Positions 1-10,339 of a stretch of DNA of 64,000 nucleotides are shown here, piece by piece (the stretch's first letter is position 1; each line of letters opens with the position of its first letter). This stretch comes from Ariolimax columbianus. Taxonomy: Eukaryota; Mollusca; Gastropoda; Stylommatophora; Arionidae. Made by a program: the position numbers and the translations under genes. The notes under the pieces were generated by a model. It ran no database searches. It was not told where the DNA came from and saw only the letters and a program-made list of their open reading frames with translations. The stretch spans positions 91,304,871 to 91,368,870 of the forward strand of contig JAVGWX010000002.1 of the NCBI GenBank assembly GCA_036924085.1. The letters are read 5' to 3'.

Positions 1-39
1 CTCAGTTTAGTGGCTAAACGTCTATCACGCAGTCCAGCT

Positions 40-163
40 GTGTCCCAGGAGCTGTAAAGATTAGTCCGCCATAATCGGACTGTAGAGTCATATCTGACTA
101 CACGTATCTGGCGCAACCGTCATCTTCGCTTGTGACGAGCAACTGTTATTCAGGAATAGAAGC
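40..163 (+). mobile_element. LINE-R 3' end remnant (C2H2-tail family)
   Basis: Degraded 3' terminus of an RTE/CR1-like retrotransposon. One frame gives a Cys...Ile-Gly-Leu...Ser-His...His pattern with stops, and the following bases (CATCTTCGCTTG, then GACGAGCAACT) match the ends of the related copies near 23.43 kb and 35.80 kb. Non-functional. Confidence 0.55.
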
Positions 164-164
164 C

Positions 165-283
165 CGGTGCCTCGGTAGCGCAGTGTACTGGCTTTCCTTT
201 CTTTTCCACCCAACCACAGAAATTGGGTACCTGAAAATTCTGGGAAGTATAGGCGGCCATCGTGATGCTGACCACATCATCCA
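165..283 (+). mobile_element. SINE-47 head and body
   Basis: A tRNA-like start (GGTAGCGCAGTGTACTGGC) is followed by a body beginning GGGTACCTGAA. The body aligns over about 75 bases with the minus strand of 34800-34990, sharing GGGTACC, then GAAAGTA/GGAAGTA, then TGACCA. Directly continuous with the 47-bp array, so I read head, body and array as one SINE copy with an expanded 3' segment. The B-box part of the tRNA head appears deleted. Confidence 0.6.
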
Positions 284-1372
284 CTATGTGCCGTTGGTTA
301 CAGAATAATATGGGCCTAGCACCATATTTTCTATGGGCCGTTGGTTACAGAATAATATGGGCCTAGCACCATATTTTCTATGGGCCGTTGGTTACAGAAT
401 AATATGGGCCTAGCACCATATTTTCTATGGGCCGTTGGTTGCAGAATAATATGGGCCTAGTACCATATTTTCTATGGGCCGTTGGTTACAGAATAATATG
501 GGCCTAGCACCATATTTTCTATGGGCCGTTGGTTGCAGAATAATATGGGCCTAGCACCATATTTTCTATGGGCCGTTGGTTGCAGAATAATATGGACCTA
601 GCACCATATTTTCTATGGGCCGTTGGTTGCAGAATAATATGGGCCTAGCACCATATTTTCTATGGGCCGTTGGTTACAGAATAATATGGGCCTAGCACCA
701 TATTTTCTATGGGCCGTTGGTTGCAGAATAATATGGATCTAGCACCATATTTTCTATGGGCCGTTGGTTGCAGAATAATATGGGCCTAGCACCATATTTT
801 CTATGGGCCGTTGGTTGCAGAATAATATGGGCCTAGAACCATATTTTCTATGGGCCGCTGGTTACAGAATAATAATAGCCTAGCACCATATTTTCTATGG
901 GCCGTTGGTTGCAGAATAATATGGGCCTAAAATCAGATTTCCTATGTGCCGTTGGTTACAGAATAATATGGGCCTAGCACCATATTTCCTATGTGCCGTT
1001 GGTTACAGAATAATATGGGCCTAAAATCAGATTTCCTATGTGCCGTTAGTTACAGAATAATATGGGCCTAAAATCAGATTTCCTATGTGCCGTTGGTTAC
1101 AGAATAATATGGGCCTAAAAACAGATTTCCTATGGTGTCGTTCGTTACAACATAAAATGGGCTTAACGCCATATTTTCTATAGGCCGTTTTACATAATAA
1201 TATGGGACTAATATCATATTTCCTATGGGCCGTTGGTTACAACATAATATAGGCCTAACACCATATTTCCTATGGGCTGTAGGTTACAACATAATATAGG
1301 CCTAACACGATATTTTCTATGGGCAGTTGGTTACAACATAATATGGGCCTAACACCATATTTCATGTGGGCC
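284..1372 (+). repeat. 47-bp tandem array, about 23 units
   Basis: Unit contains CCGTTGGTTACAGAATAAT followed by ATGGGCCTAGCACCATATTT. The first dozen units are nearly identical. From about 920 a variant with AAAATCAGATTTCC appears, and the last five units are more diverged (ACATAATATAGGCC). The ATATGGGCCTAACAC core occurs singly in SINE-47 copies at about 34.83 kb and 55.27 kb (minus). Confidence 0.95.
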
Positions 1373-1465
1373 GCATGGCTTGACGGGAAAAGAAGAAAGA
1401 AGAAATGAAGAAGCCGGGGCAAGCCCCAGAGTTAGGTGAAATATATACTGATCAAGACAACTCAC

Positions 1466-1601
1466 CTCCTCGGTTTTGGGCACAAACTGTTACAGCAGCC
1501 TCGCCAACGACACAGATTTTGGCACTGTGACCTTCATAGTTGTGAATCAGTGCGAATTCACAAAGGGCACCTCGGAATGTGAACAGAGCAGCCGTAACCT
1601 G
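1466..1601 (-). CDS. possible internal coding exon, unknown protein
   Basis: Minus-strand stretch of 136 bp with no stop in the frame beginning at its first base. It is preceded by a good splice acceptor (TTCCATTGTAG, AG at 1603-1602) and followed by a consensus donor (GAG then GTGAGT, GT at 1465-1464). The encoded 45 residues hold four cysteines and read like a folded beta-rich segment (for example EFALIHNYEGHSAKICVVG), but I do not recognise the family. No neighbouring exon was found, so this could be a chance open frame between good-looking sites. The frame has a stop immediately upstream that coincides with the acceptor (TAG), as expected if the exon starts there. Confidence 0.3.
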
Positions 1602-1779
1602 CTACAATGGAAGCATCGGCAAGAGTGAAGTCCTCAAACAGGATATGCCATGAGCTGCAGCGGTCTCCTTTTCGTTTAATTGCTTAAATTCTTTACAGGA
1701 TCGGATAGAAGGCCCCCATGCCAACACTCACCCTCCCCGCCCCATTTTTCCCTCACTTTTAGTCAACTTTATCTTTACC
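1602..1779. other. unassigned stretch
   Basis: No repeat or coding match recognised. It links the candidate exon to the pyrimidine tract. Confidence 0.4.
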
Positions 1780-2181
1780 TTGTATGTCCATCTTCTTCTC
1801 CGTCATCTTCTCCTACTGCTTCTCTTCCCCCCTTACACATCTTCTTCTGCGTCACCTTCTCCATTGCATTCCCCTTCTTTTACTTCTCCTTCTTCTCTTT
1901 CCACTTCTTATCCATCGTCTTCTTCTTCTTCTTCTTCTTCTTCTTCTTCTTCTTCTCCTTCTTATCTTCTTGTTTTTCTTCTTGTTCTTCTTGTTGTTGT
2001 AAAAGTTGTTGTTGTTGATGGTGTTGTTGTTGTCCTTCTTCTTCTTCTCTTTCTCCTTCTGCTTCTTCTTCTCCTACTTTTAGCTCTCCTTCTGATTCTC
2101 CTTGTCTTCCCTTTTCCTTGTCTCCTTTTCCTTGTATTTCTATTTCTCCTTCTAATGCTCTTCCTTTTTCTTTCTTCCTCT

Positions 2182-2213
<32 letters not shown>

Positions 2214-2226
2214 ATCTTTCGTCCTC
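1780..2226. repeat. polypyrimidine (TTC-rich) tract, about 450 bp
   Basis: The plus strand is almost entirely C and T, with uninterrupted (TTC)n near 1917-1955 and 2195-2213 and a (TTG)n patch near 1990-2030. It abuts a minus-strand SINE-GAA, so it probably grew from that element's (GAA)n tail. Confidence 0.9.
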
Positions 2227-2350
2227 AAAATACTTTGTGTCACAATTCACAGCGCTGCTGCGATATCTGCCACTTTCGATCCAACACATCCGGTTTCAGC
2301 TGGCGTTTCTTATGTAACTTGTTAGCCTTGTCAGCGATCCACGTTTTCTA
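2227..2350 (-). mobile_element. SINE-GAA fragment
   Basis: Minus-strand copy of the 3' half of SINE-GAA: the conserved core (GATATCTGCCACTTTCGATCC on plus, matching the GATCGAAAGGTGCAAATATC region) lies next to a (TTC)n tail. Diverged and 5'-truncated. Confidence 0.65.
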
Positions 2351-2635
2351 AGCCAGACTTCACTAGAACAAGATATTTCCAAGGCTCCGCTCGGAAGCGG
2401 AATAGCTTCTTGGTCAAATCTAGGTCGTTAACCAAGTCGCTCGCTGCTCTCAGCTCATTCACTGTGCTGGATATACTGTCCCAAATCATATAATTCGATC
2501 AGACAGATCAGTCAGTACCAATGCCAGATAGCCAACTTCTGCCCTTTTATTCTTCAAATCAATCTAGTCGGCCATTATAAGGTGTCGTCCCGTGTCGTCC
2601 TCGGCTTGTCTTTCAGATACGTTTCATTGAGTCAT

Positions 2636-2803
2636 TACCTGCTGAAGTCTGATGTGCCGGATCGAAAGGTGCAAATATCACAGTCAAGCTGTAAACTACG
2701 CCACAACGCATTCCGTTCTCAGTACTACATCCTGCTGCTTGCAAAGCCCTTTTCTGGGTTTGGTAGCGGGAGGTTGAGAACGAACGAAGAAGAAGAAGAA
2801 GAT
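2636..2803 (+). mobile_element. SINE-GAA, 3' half
   Basis: Reads CTGCTGAAGTCTGATGTGCC through GGTGCAAATATCACAG and GAACGAACGAAGAAGAAG. The same string order occurs at about 12.01, 14.55, 34.56, 38.84 and 57.30 kb on plus and at 16.4, 28.4, 41.5 and 46.1 kb on minus. 5'-truncated; the (GAA)n tail is short. Confidence 0.9.
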
Positions 2804-2820
2804 TTAGTCATTTCTCTTCT

Positions 2821-3232
2821 TCAGTTCAGTTCAGTTCATCCCGTAACCCATCAGGTCGTTGGGGCACACATGAAGACACTCCCAAAATCCCACGCCATCC
2901 CTCTCTGTCTGTCGCCGCCTGACGTATCTCACCGGGACGAAGGCCTGACCACTCAGTGATGCTGTCCACCCATCTTTTCCTTGGACGTCCTCGCCCTCTC
3001 TGTCCCGGTAGGAACAAAAGAGTATCGAGTTGGTAATTCCGTTAGACCTCGCGACGTGCCCGCACCAGGTCATCTTTCGTCTTTTGATAGCTGTGAACAG
3101 ATCTTCAATAGGACCAATAGCGTCTTCAACTCTCTTACGTATTTCTACGTGACACGATCTTTATATATAACATTTAGGAGTGTTCTATAGCACTTCATTT
3201 CCATTGCATGTATTCTGCCCTTTCTCTTCTAC
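2821..3232 (-). mobile_element. LINE-R 3' end, TGAAC-tailed family, copy 1
   Basis: Minus-strand C-terminal part of an RTE/CR1-like polymerase: MTWCGHVARSNGITNSILF then a Gly-Arg-Gly-Arg-Pro-Arg-Lys-Arg-Trp tract in a shifted frame. It ends in tandem TGAAC repeats, like the better copy at 44390-45040. At least one frameshift in the GRPR region. 5'-truncated. Confidence 0.85.
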
Positions 3233-3769
3233 TCCTGTGGAAATGTGGAAAGATATTTATAATACGTGCAATTGCGTGTGCAGAAAAGAAGCTCATTAGG
3301 CATGGTGTGTCTTTGCTTAAACGAAGAGTCCTCCATTGGGTGGGAATTGGACTTTACAATTTGTGCCCGGATAACGGCTAAAATATCGCCTTTTTTATTT
3401 GGAACTGCCAAGATTCTTCTACGTGCAGAACGTTTACACTAGATCTCAGAGTTTTTCTTCTATCTCTGATATGACTATACGCTAATGTCACCTCTTTTAA
3501 GACCTGGGTAGGCTTGAAACTTGCAGAATTTGAGCCTACCACCGTTTCTGCTCTCGTTTTTCTCGAGTACGACCCCCTCACCTCTCAGTTATAGCGAACC
3601 CCTCGAGAGGCCCCCTCAGCAATAGCAACACTGCCCCCCCCCCTTTTCTCCTCTTTTACGTACTCACATTTGACTATTAGTAGCAAGTGTGCGAATGGGC
3701 CTTTTCTTGCAACCTACCAGGCCTCCGCATGGTGTAATACTATGGTGTCAGCCTCCAATCTGTTCCTTT
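3233..3769. other. unassigned stretch
   Basis: No family recognised. It contains a short C run (3634-3642) and mixed-composition sequence without a supported frame. Confidence 0.4.
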
Positions 3770-4330
3770 GAACTTACTTCCCCTGTCCCCGTCAATATTC
3801 AGCCACAAGGATTGTCCTGTCGCCTTCACGCTCAGCAGGTCGTCCATACTGTGAGTCTTCGGGCGTCCTGGTCGTCTGTTGCTCCACATTCGCATGTTTC
3901 ATTATCCCTGTATATCTCATCTTTTTAGGTTTTTCCTGCATCGTGATACGCCAGTTCGAATTCTATTTAGTGGCTTCCATGTTGCGTAAAGCAGGAGATG
4001 TCCAGGCGCAGGTTCATCCCGTAACTCGATCCACAGGACCTGAATAAGCTTTTTCCATCTATCGATGCGGCGATCTCCAGGACTAGTCTGTAGGGGCTGG
4101 ATGACTGTAAGAAACTTCGTCTGGATTTGAATCTTGTGCACTGCAACTGGTGCCTAAACATAGCTTGCCTTGAATCGTTTACCTGTTCCTCTCTTTCAAT
4201 CTCTGACGCTACAATTCTTCGTGTCTCAGGGGTAGCTACTCCTATTATGGGATACGTTCTCTGAATTGGTGTAGGTCTTAGACACTTAGTGACTATTCCA
4301 TGCTGATGTTTTACCTATTCTTCTTCTCCT
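3770..4330 (-). mobile_element. LINE-J (Jockey-like) C-terminal remnant, copy 1
   Basis: Minus-strand frames give, in order, a YPIIGVATPETRR segment, MFRHQLQCTRFKSRRSFLQ, a WKPLNRIRTGVSRC segment and a Cys-x-Cys-Gly-Ala-Thr motif. The same order and spacing occurs at 58960-59540 plus. Frameshifts separate the blocks. The region after the RT domain in Jockey/CR1-like proteins commonly has this Cys-x-Cys...His...Cys layout. Confidence 0.75.
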
Positions 4331-4369
4331 TCGTTCGCTCTCAATCTCCTGGTACCAAGCTCCGAAAGG

Positions 4370-5330
4370 GCGTTGCAAGTATCAAGAGATAGGACACTGT
4401 TAGGTCGTAGTACACACGTGATTTTCATCTTTACACCTATTGGTCAATCAGCAGTATGTATTAATTGGTACGGGCAGGTACTTGGACATAGCGATACACC
4501 GAAGTGTTTAGGCATTGTAATGAACTGGGCATTATCATACAAGGCACACTGCAGCGCGGTAAAACAAAAAGTCAGCGCAAGAAATAATATAATTCGCCAG
4601 CTTACAAACACTACATGGGGAGCATGCCCAACCGTGCTCCGCACATCCGCCATTGCACTATGTCCCACGGCGGCAGAGTATGCGGCACCAGTATAGAAGG
4701 TATCTACACGCACGAAACAGGGCGATGTGGCGGTATATGAGACGTACCGAATTGTAATAAGGATACCTTAAACCGACAGAAACGGAACAATTCTATGCAT
4801 TCGCTGGTATCGCACCTCCGAAGACATGTCGTATCTGAAGTTTAGAGACTAAAGCAGTTCTGTGTCTAAAGACTTCCTCTTTTTGGACATGCACCAGAAA
4901 GAATACGACTGAAACCGGAACGTTTTCTGCGGACTGTACAGCCCTCAGAACAGAGGCCCCCAGAGAAACCGCATAGAAAAGTGGTGCTAAATGAATGGTG
5001 CAGGTTGGATGGAGATCAAAGAAGAACTTGCACCAGAACATGATTTGCCACACACTACGTGCTGATCTATGAACAGGTTAACAACAGGTGTGTCCAGGTG
5101 TGGGTCTAACATGAAAAAAGTGGGGATTTGCAGACAATGAATATTGCCAATATGGGGCTGTCCAGGACCCGGAACACCTGATTATGTCATAGGACGCAGA
5201 TATCCTGTACAATTGAAGACATAATGAGGGCAAAGAAAATAGCACTGACGGCGGCTGGTTTTTTTGGATGAAGACTTTCTGAGACTGTCGGACATGGCAA
5301 GTAAGTAAGTAAGCTGTATAGAGCCTGTAT
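4370..5330 (+). mobile_element. LINE-J RT thumb and C-terminus, degenerate
   Basis: The first 107 codons read CLGIVMNWALSYKAHCSAV, an Arg-Asn-Asn segment, TTWGACPTVLRTSAIALC and AEYAAPV, the thumb block typical of Jockey-type polymerases. Downstream frames keep KKWGFADNEYCQYGAVQ and DPEHLIMS (Cys-x-Cys-like...His) with several stops. No palm domain remains, so it is 5'-truncated and dead. Confidence 0.7.
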
Positions 5331-5589
5331 TCTGTCCTTGGATGCGCTGGCAATCGCTACTGTCATTGCGCAAGGTCTTGCTACAGGGCGTTTCCCATCG
5401 TTATCTCTGTTAGGTATGCCATTATTGATTGCCCAAAAGTCGCCAGGAGATGACGCTCAGGTGATCAAATATTATTAGGCAAGTTAAGTCATTAGACCAT
5501 ACCTAAGCAACTTCAGGCGAAATTCGGCTGATCAAAAGTTCGCATCTAGAAAGAAAAGAACTCCCGCGATTTAACTTGAAAGGTGGAAG

Positions 5590-5850
5590 ATGCTGCACTG
5601 AATGACCTGACAGCAGCCAGCCACTTACAGCTGGATACTTGCATCAGGGTCAGTGAGCCATAACTGACCAAGACTATATTCTGCCTCCAAGTTGTGGTCC
5701 CAGAAACAGATTGCAACGCAGCCTCGTTAAGAGATTTCGGATATAAAAGGGATATCGCAGCCTTGCTGTAAACTACGACACAACTTAAAAGGCATTCTTT
5801 TCATGACGAATGCAGAATAATAATAATAATGAGAAGAAGAAGAAAAAATA
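5590..5850 (+). mobile_element. SINE-GAA, diverged copy
   Basis: Carries one 33-bp segment (ACTTACAGCTGG...TTGCATCAGGGTCAG) of the type amplified at 49.0-49.7 kb. The core GATATCGCAGCCTTGCTG follows, then a (TAA)n and GAAGAAGAAG tail. Confidence 0.7.
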
Positions 5851-5990
5851 GATTTAACTAAAGAACTGCAAGTGATCATCTTCAGACTGAGAACTGGGCA
5901 TAATAAACTCAACGATCACCGTTACAACAAAATGCGGATCAGGACAGATGAAGGTGTCCATGTGGGTAGCACGCTACGGCCCTGGTATGT
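5851..5990 (+). mobile_element. LINE-H C-terminal fragment
   Basis: Short open stretch reading VIIFRLRTGHNKLNDHRYNK, the conserved Phe-Arg-Leu-Arg-Thr-Gly-His block that lies between RNase H and the terminal Cys-His motif in the copy at 20.75 kb. Confidence 0.65.
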
Positions 5991-6262
5991 TCTTCGTTCA
6001 TGGGAAGCTTTACTGCTTCTGTTATTTCTGCTATCCAGCTTTTGCGTGGTCGACCCTTGGCTCTATATCCATTGTATCTGCATAGCATTGCTCTCTGAGG
6101 GATACTATCTGGTGTTTGTCGTGTCACTGCAGCGAGCCATTTGGTATGTTGTCTCTTGATGAGCTCTAGGATTTGTGTTGTACCTACATGTTTCTTAATA
6201 CCTTCGTTTCTGATTCTACCCATTCTTGTTACTCCAAGAATTCTGCGCAGGCATTTCATCTC
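5960..6262 (-). mobile_element. LINE-R C-terminal fragment
   Basis: Minus-strand 106-codon open frame: MKCLRRILGVTRMGRIRNE, then KRQHTKWLAAVTR and AKGRPRKSWIAEI. These are the ILG-x-x-R, WLG-H-like and GRPRKRW-like blocks at the C-terminus of RTE-type proteins. Truncated at both ends. Confidence 0.75.
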
Positions 6263-6779
6263 TGTTATTTAAAGAAAAAAAATAATTATTTGTCAATGTT
6301 CAATTTTGGCGCTGATAGCACAATATAATTAGGAACATCGTATTGTATAGCGTTCTTGTTGTATTAATTGTCACGTGTTTACATTGTAATATTGGGGACA
6401 TTTGCTCAACGATTTGTCTGGCTATATTACATCTGTGTTGGATTTCAGTTTTGTGACAGTGTAAGGCAGTTGCGTAGTACTTATCCTATCAAAGATATCC
6501 TGGTAACTCAAACCAAAATAATATATGTTGCAGAGTCTAGGTCTAGCTGAGTAGTTTACTTATCTAAAGAGTTACAACATGTATCCATACCAAGACACGA
6601 CTACACACAGGAAAACGAGGTAAATACTATCATGATTGAAAGTATAACATTATCGTTTAATATGCATATCAACTAAAAGAAACAAAGTACATCTAAACTA
6701 AATAATCATAATATATATATAAATATTGAACTACATAAGAGGTTTTTAAGCACTAACTTTTTATGTCTCCCCCAAACTA
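6263..6779. other. AT-rich spacer
   Basis: AT-rich, with no coding or repeat family recognised. Confidence 0.5.
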
Positions 6780-7205
6780 CATAACCCAGTCTCTTACCGC
6801 TGCATTCCCCTTATCTGCACACTCAACGCACAATCACAAACTCGTGCTCACAATCGGATTACGTACTCAGCCGTTATGTGCATTCACATATAATCAAATC
6901 ACTTTCAATCAGGTGATCTATGCATCCACGTAAATCGGTTCATGTATGCTCAGATGATCTGTGCATACCCATACAATCAGAACACACATCGTTCCCAAAG
7001 TGTCTTGTATAAACCACATCCATTCAGATCTCGTCCTTAGGTGATCTGTACATTCACATACATTCAGATCACTTACAATCAAGCAACCTGTTTATTCACA
7101 ATTACTTAGATCGCTTCACATATTGATACGAATCTGTACATTCATATGTAATTAGATCACGCATCGTTCACTATGTGTCCTGCACGTACGCCACACATTC
7201 AGATT
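6780..7205. repeat. degenerate minisatellite-like stretch
   Basis: The elements ACATTCAGATCAC, GTGATCTGTACATTC and CACATACATTCAGATC recur irregularly, with variants of CATTCACATA. Units are too diverged to fix a period by eye. Confidence 0.4.
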
Positions 7206-9343
7206 TATTACTGCTTACAGGGTGACAAACATAAACACCTATAGAGCGACTGGCCAGAGCTCGAGGTGTATACTAGTCCAGTCACTCTGCAAACTCACAC
7301 ACTCCTGACAGCCTCTCAGTTACTCTCCTTTCCAGTCTTCTTTAGTTCATCTTTGTAGAGCTGTTATAATCTCAAGCAACAACATGGCTGTCCAATTACT
7401 TCTGTTGACTGTCTGACTTAGCCATTACTCTAATTTTGAACTACCCCCAAATAATTGTTATTGGATGACTATCTCCGAATCCCAATCACTCTATATATCG
7501 GTCGTGGCGGCATATGACTGTCACCAATTCCCCCCCCCCCCCCCCAACTACGCTAATTCGGAACATCAGAGTGGTCAGCTACGAACCCCCACATCAGCTT
7601 TAAACACCCCTTCCCCCGACCCCTCTATTGTACCAGACAAAAGTCTTCTACCAAAATCCCTCGTTTCCTTTGTCAATCTAGTGTCGAGACGATGATTGAT
7701 CTAGGCACGCATTCAGGCAACCTTTGTTCCCAGATTCGCCAGCGCAATCTCTCCTGCCTAAAAAGGCCCATACTGGAACTGTCACGTGTCATTTTTCACC
7801 TGTTTCACTTGTTAGTTTTGTATACATATTTTTGTTTTTATTTCTTTTCTTGCGCTCGTCATAACTTGGTTTTTTGGTATGTTGATTTTCGTACTGTAAT
7901 CCGTAAAGGCCTCATTATTATTGTTGAAATTTTCCTACAGTTGTTTTTCTGCCGTCGAACGCATCATATAAAGCTGCATGCTCACACAGGAAGGAAGATA
8001 ACAAAGCGGCCTCGTAGGACCAAGGTATATACGCATAGGCAACGGAACCTGTTGGTTCGAGCGACTAGTGCCATGTCCAATTTGGGCTTTCACGCTGAGT
8101 TCGTGAAACGAAGTCGCTCTCTGCTACTAACTGGGGGCCGGATACTCAGTGATCTAGGACAGGGTGGTTAACCGATGTGTAAGTCCATCGTTGGCCCGTG
8201 GGAACATTTTCTAGCCACATCAAAATTAGCGCTGTCAGAATACAGGGTGAAGGACGCTATTCTGGTCAAGTTCAGACGTGTGCACTGGAGCGTACAAATA
8301 CGACACAGGGTAACCGAATTAAGCCGATGGCTTTACCAGAATAATCGTACAATTGTTTTAAAAATCGTACGAACTAATTAATCAAAATGGAAATTCACAT
8401 AACATTTCCATGGACACATATGTAAGTCATTGGCTAGTGCGAGTGTCAGTCTAATCTGTGGCCTAGTTGCATCTGTCATAGACTCAAACAGGAGACATAT
8501 TCAAGACAAATAATGTACATATATGAGACAGCGTTAAAAAAATCAGTAGCTTTTATAAAAAGGAACCGGGTCCTTAATTTGAAGAAGAACTACGAACAAG
8601 TCAAATCAAGTGAACTAAGTCACTAACATCGTTCCCCGAATGCACAGTGCAAAATGATACAATCTCTCATCTGTTTTTTTACATTTACATTTTCACAACA
8701 AACTCCCAGCACATCCGCTCTTTAACAACACATTGTATTGCATGTATGTAACAAATGCAGTTAAAAATCAGCTTAAAAGCTAATTTATTCTCCCCATCAC
8801 ACAAATAGAGACTATCATTGAGCTCAAACCCGCCATCAAAAGACTGAATTTCCGGGTTTGTTATTTTAATTTTGTCCAACTTTTTTATTTCCAAACACAA
8901 CTAACACTTGTTGTTAATTCCACGGCACAGTATCATTGCCATTGTTTGAAATCTTCACGCACATTTTTTGTAATAATATTTATCAGTCAAATTTTAATTG
9001 CCTTTGAGGACAGAATCGTCAGCAGTGCGAGACATTGACAATGGCTATGTTAGCCTACCAGTATAGAGGCGTATTGATACAGTCGTGTTGTTTACAAAGC
9101 TGGCGATGTCATTTCGGCAAAAGCGCGGGTGTAGTGTGGTTTCGTCAGCTGGTACATCATCCGACACAACGTAATAGATTGGAAAGAAGCAAAAACATCG
9201 TCCACGAAATAGCTAATTTAAGCAAAACGATTTCTAATTTCACAGTTATTGAAATAAAAAATAAAATAAAATTACTATCGGGATAATGCTTATTGTTGAT
9301 TCTAAAAGTGGTGACTTCTGAACTTATATAGTTTTCTGTATGT
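7206..9343. other. unassigned stretch with a C16 run
   Basis: Contains a 16-base C run (7530-7545) and AT-rich sequence. A 159-codon open frame (7692-8171) has no recognisable domain or splice context and is not called as a gene. Confidence 0.45.
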
Positions 9344-9374
<31 letters not shown>

Positions 9375-9388
9375 CGGGGGGGGGGGGG
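9344..9388. repeat. G-tract: 31 G, one C, 13 G
   Basis: Nearly pure guanine on plus for 45 bases, followed by a GA-rich tract. The true length may be mis-assembled. Confidence 0.9.
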
Positions 9389-9394
9389 TGGATG

Positions 9395-9510
9395 TGTGGG
9401 AAAGCGAGAGGGTGAGTGAGATGGACAAAGAGAGGAAAGAGAGATAACGCGAGAGGGAAAGAGAGAGAAAGAGAGTGAAAGAGAGAGGGAAAGATAGAGA
9501 AAGATAACAA
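9395..9510. repeat. purine GAGA-rich tract
   Basis: The plus strand is mainly G and A, with repeated GAGAGAAAGAGAG, continuing the purine asymmetry of the G-tract. Confidence 0.8.
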
Positions 9511-9524
9511 TCACTCACTTGTTT

Positions 9525-9692
9525 CATTTTACTCTGCCCAGCAATAACACTCTTGTTTCATGTTACTCTGTCCCACAATCACACTCTTGTTTCATTTGAC
9601 TCTGTCCCACAATCACACTCTTGTTTCATGTTACTCTGTCCCACAATCACACTCTTGTTTCATGTTACTCTGTCCCACAATCACACTCTTGT
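9525..9692 (+). repeat. 34-bp tandem array, about 5 units, inside SINE-34
   Basis: Unit contains CACAATCACACTCTTGTTTC and ATGTTACTCTGTCC. A single such segment (GACTCTGTCC then ACAATCACACTCTTG, minus) sits at the same place in the sister copy at 27679-27980. Confidence 0.85.
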
Positions 9693-9815
9693 TTCCAAGC
9701 TCTAGTTTATAAGTCTTAATATCGCCCGATTGACTACGGTCTGGGGTGGAATAGGCGCGTCTACGCCAGTTGAAACTAGTGCGGCAAGCACGTAAAATAA
9801 AAAAATAAAAAAATA
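9693..9815 (+). mobile_element. SINE-34 body and A-rich tail
   Basis: Body reads TCTTAATATCGCCCGATTG then ACTACGGTCTGGGGTGGAA and ends in (AATAAAA)n. The reverse complement of the same order is at 27679-27790. No tRNA boxes recognised. Confidence 0.75.
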
Positions 9816-9847
9816 AATCTCTTTCCTAACACCAGCAAGTTCTGAAT

Positions 9848-10072
9848 ATTCACAAGGATGGTGCTCACCAGTTTCACAAGGATGGTGCTCACCAGTTTCA
9901 CAAGGATGGTGCTCACCAGTTTCACAAGGATGGTGCTCACCAGTTTCACAAGGATGGTGCTCACCAGTTTCACAAGGATGGTGCTCACCAGTTTCACAAG
10001 GATGGTGCTCACCAGTTTCACAAGGATGGTGCTCACCAGTTTCACAAGGATGGTGCTCACCAGTTTCACAGA
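9848..10072. repeat. 24-bp tandem array, 9 units
   Basis: Near-identical units of CACAAGGATGGTGCTCACC plus AGTTT. The period is divisible by three, so both strands stay open. These long frames are repeat artefacts. Confidence 0.95.
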
Positions 10073-10339
10073 GATGTGTGCACTGCCGGCACTCTGGAGT
10101 ATATTCTGCTTGGATTCTGTAATGTTAACGTCATGTGTATCAGAGTTATTATCCACGAAACCGTTGTCTGCCATCCTCGGTATACTGATGTTCTATCGTT
10201 TGGTTAGGGATAACAAAGTGTGGACAAAAGTGTAGGGCATTAAGTATCATAGCATAGGTAATGAAAATATTTCTAAAACTAGAGAGAACAAATCGATCTA
10301 ATGCGTATTAGTTGCTTACTGCGCATAAGTGAGATTATG
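10073..10339. other. unassigned stretch
   Basis: No repeat or coding match recognised. Confidence 0.4.

Noticed and set aside
284..1372. CRISPR-like look of the regular 47-bp array
   Set aside because: There are no unique spacers; units are head-to-tail identical, and the context is animal DNA. The same holds for the 38-bp and 70-bp arrays.
1880..2243. Lys/Glu/Arg-rich minus-strand frames
   Set aside because: Translation of the polypurine strand of the TTC tract.
7692..8171. 159-codon open frame
   Set aside because: No recognisable domain, no splice or promoter context, and composition like surrounding non-coding DNA.
9776..10235. Open frames of 125 and 132 codons on opposite strands
   Set aside because: Artefact of the 24-bp array.
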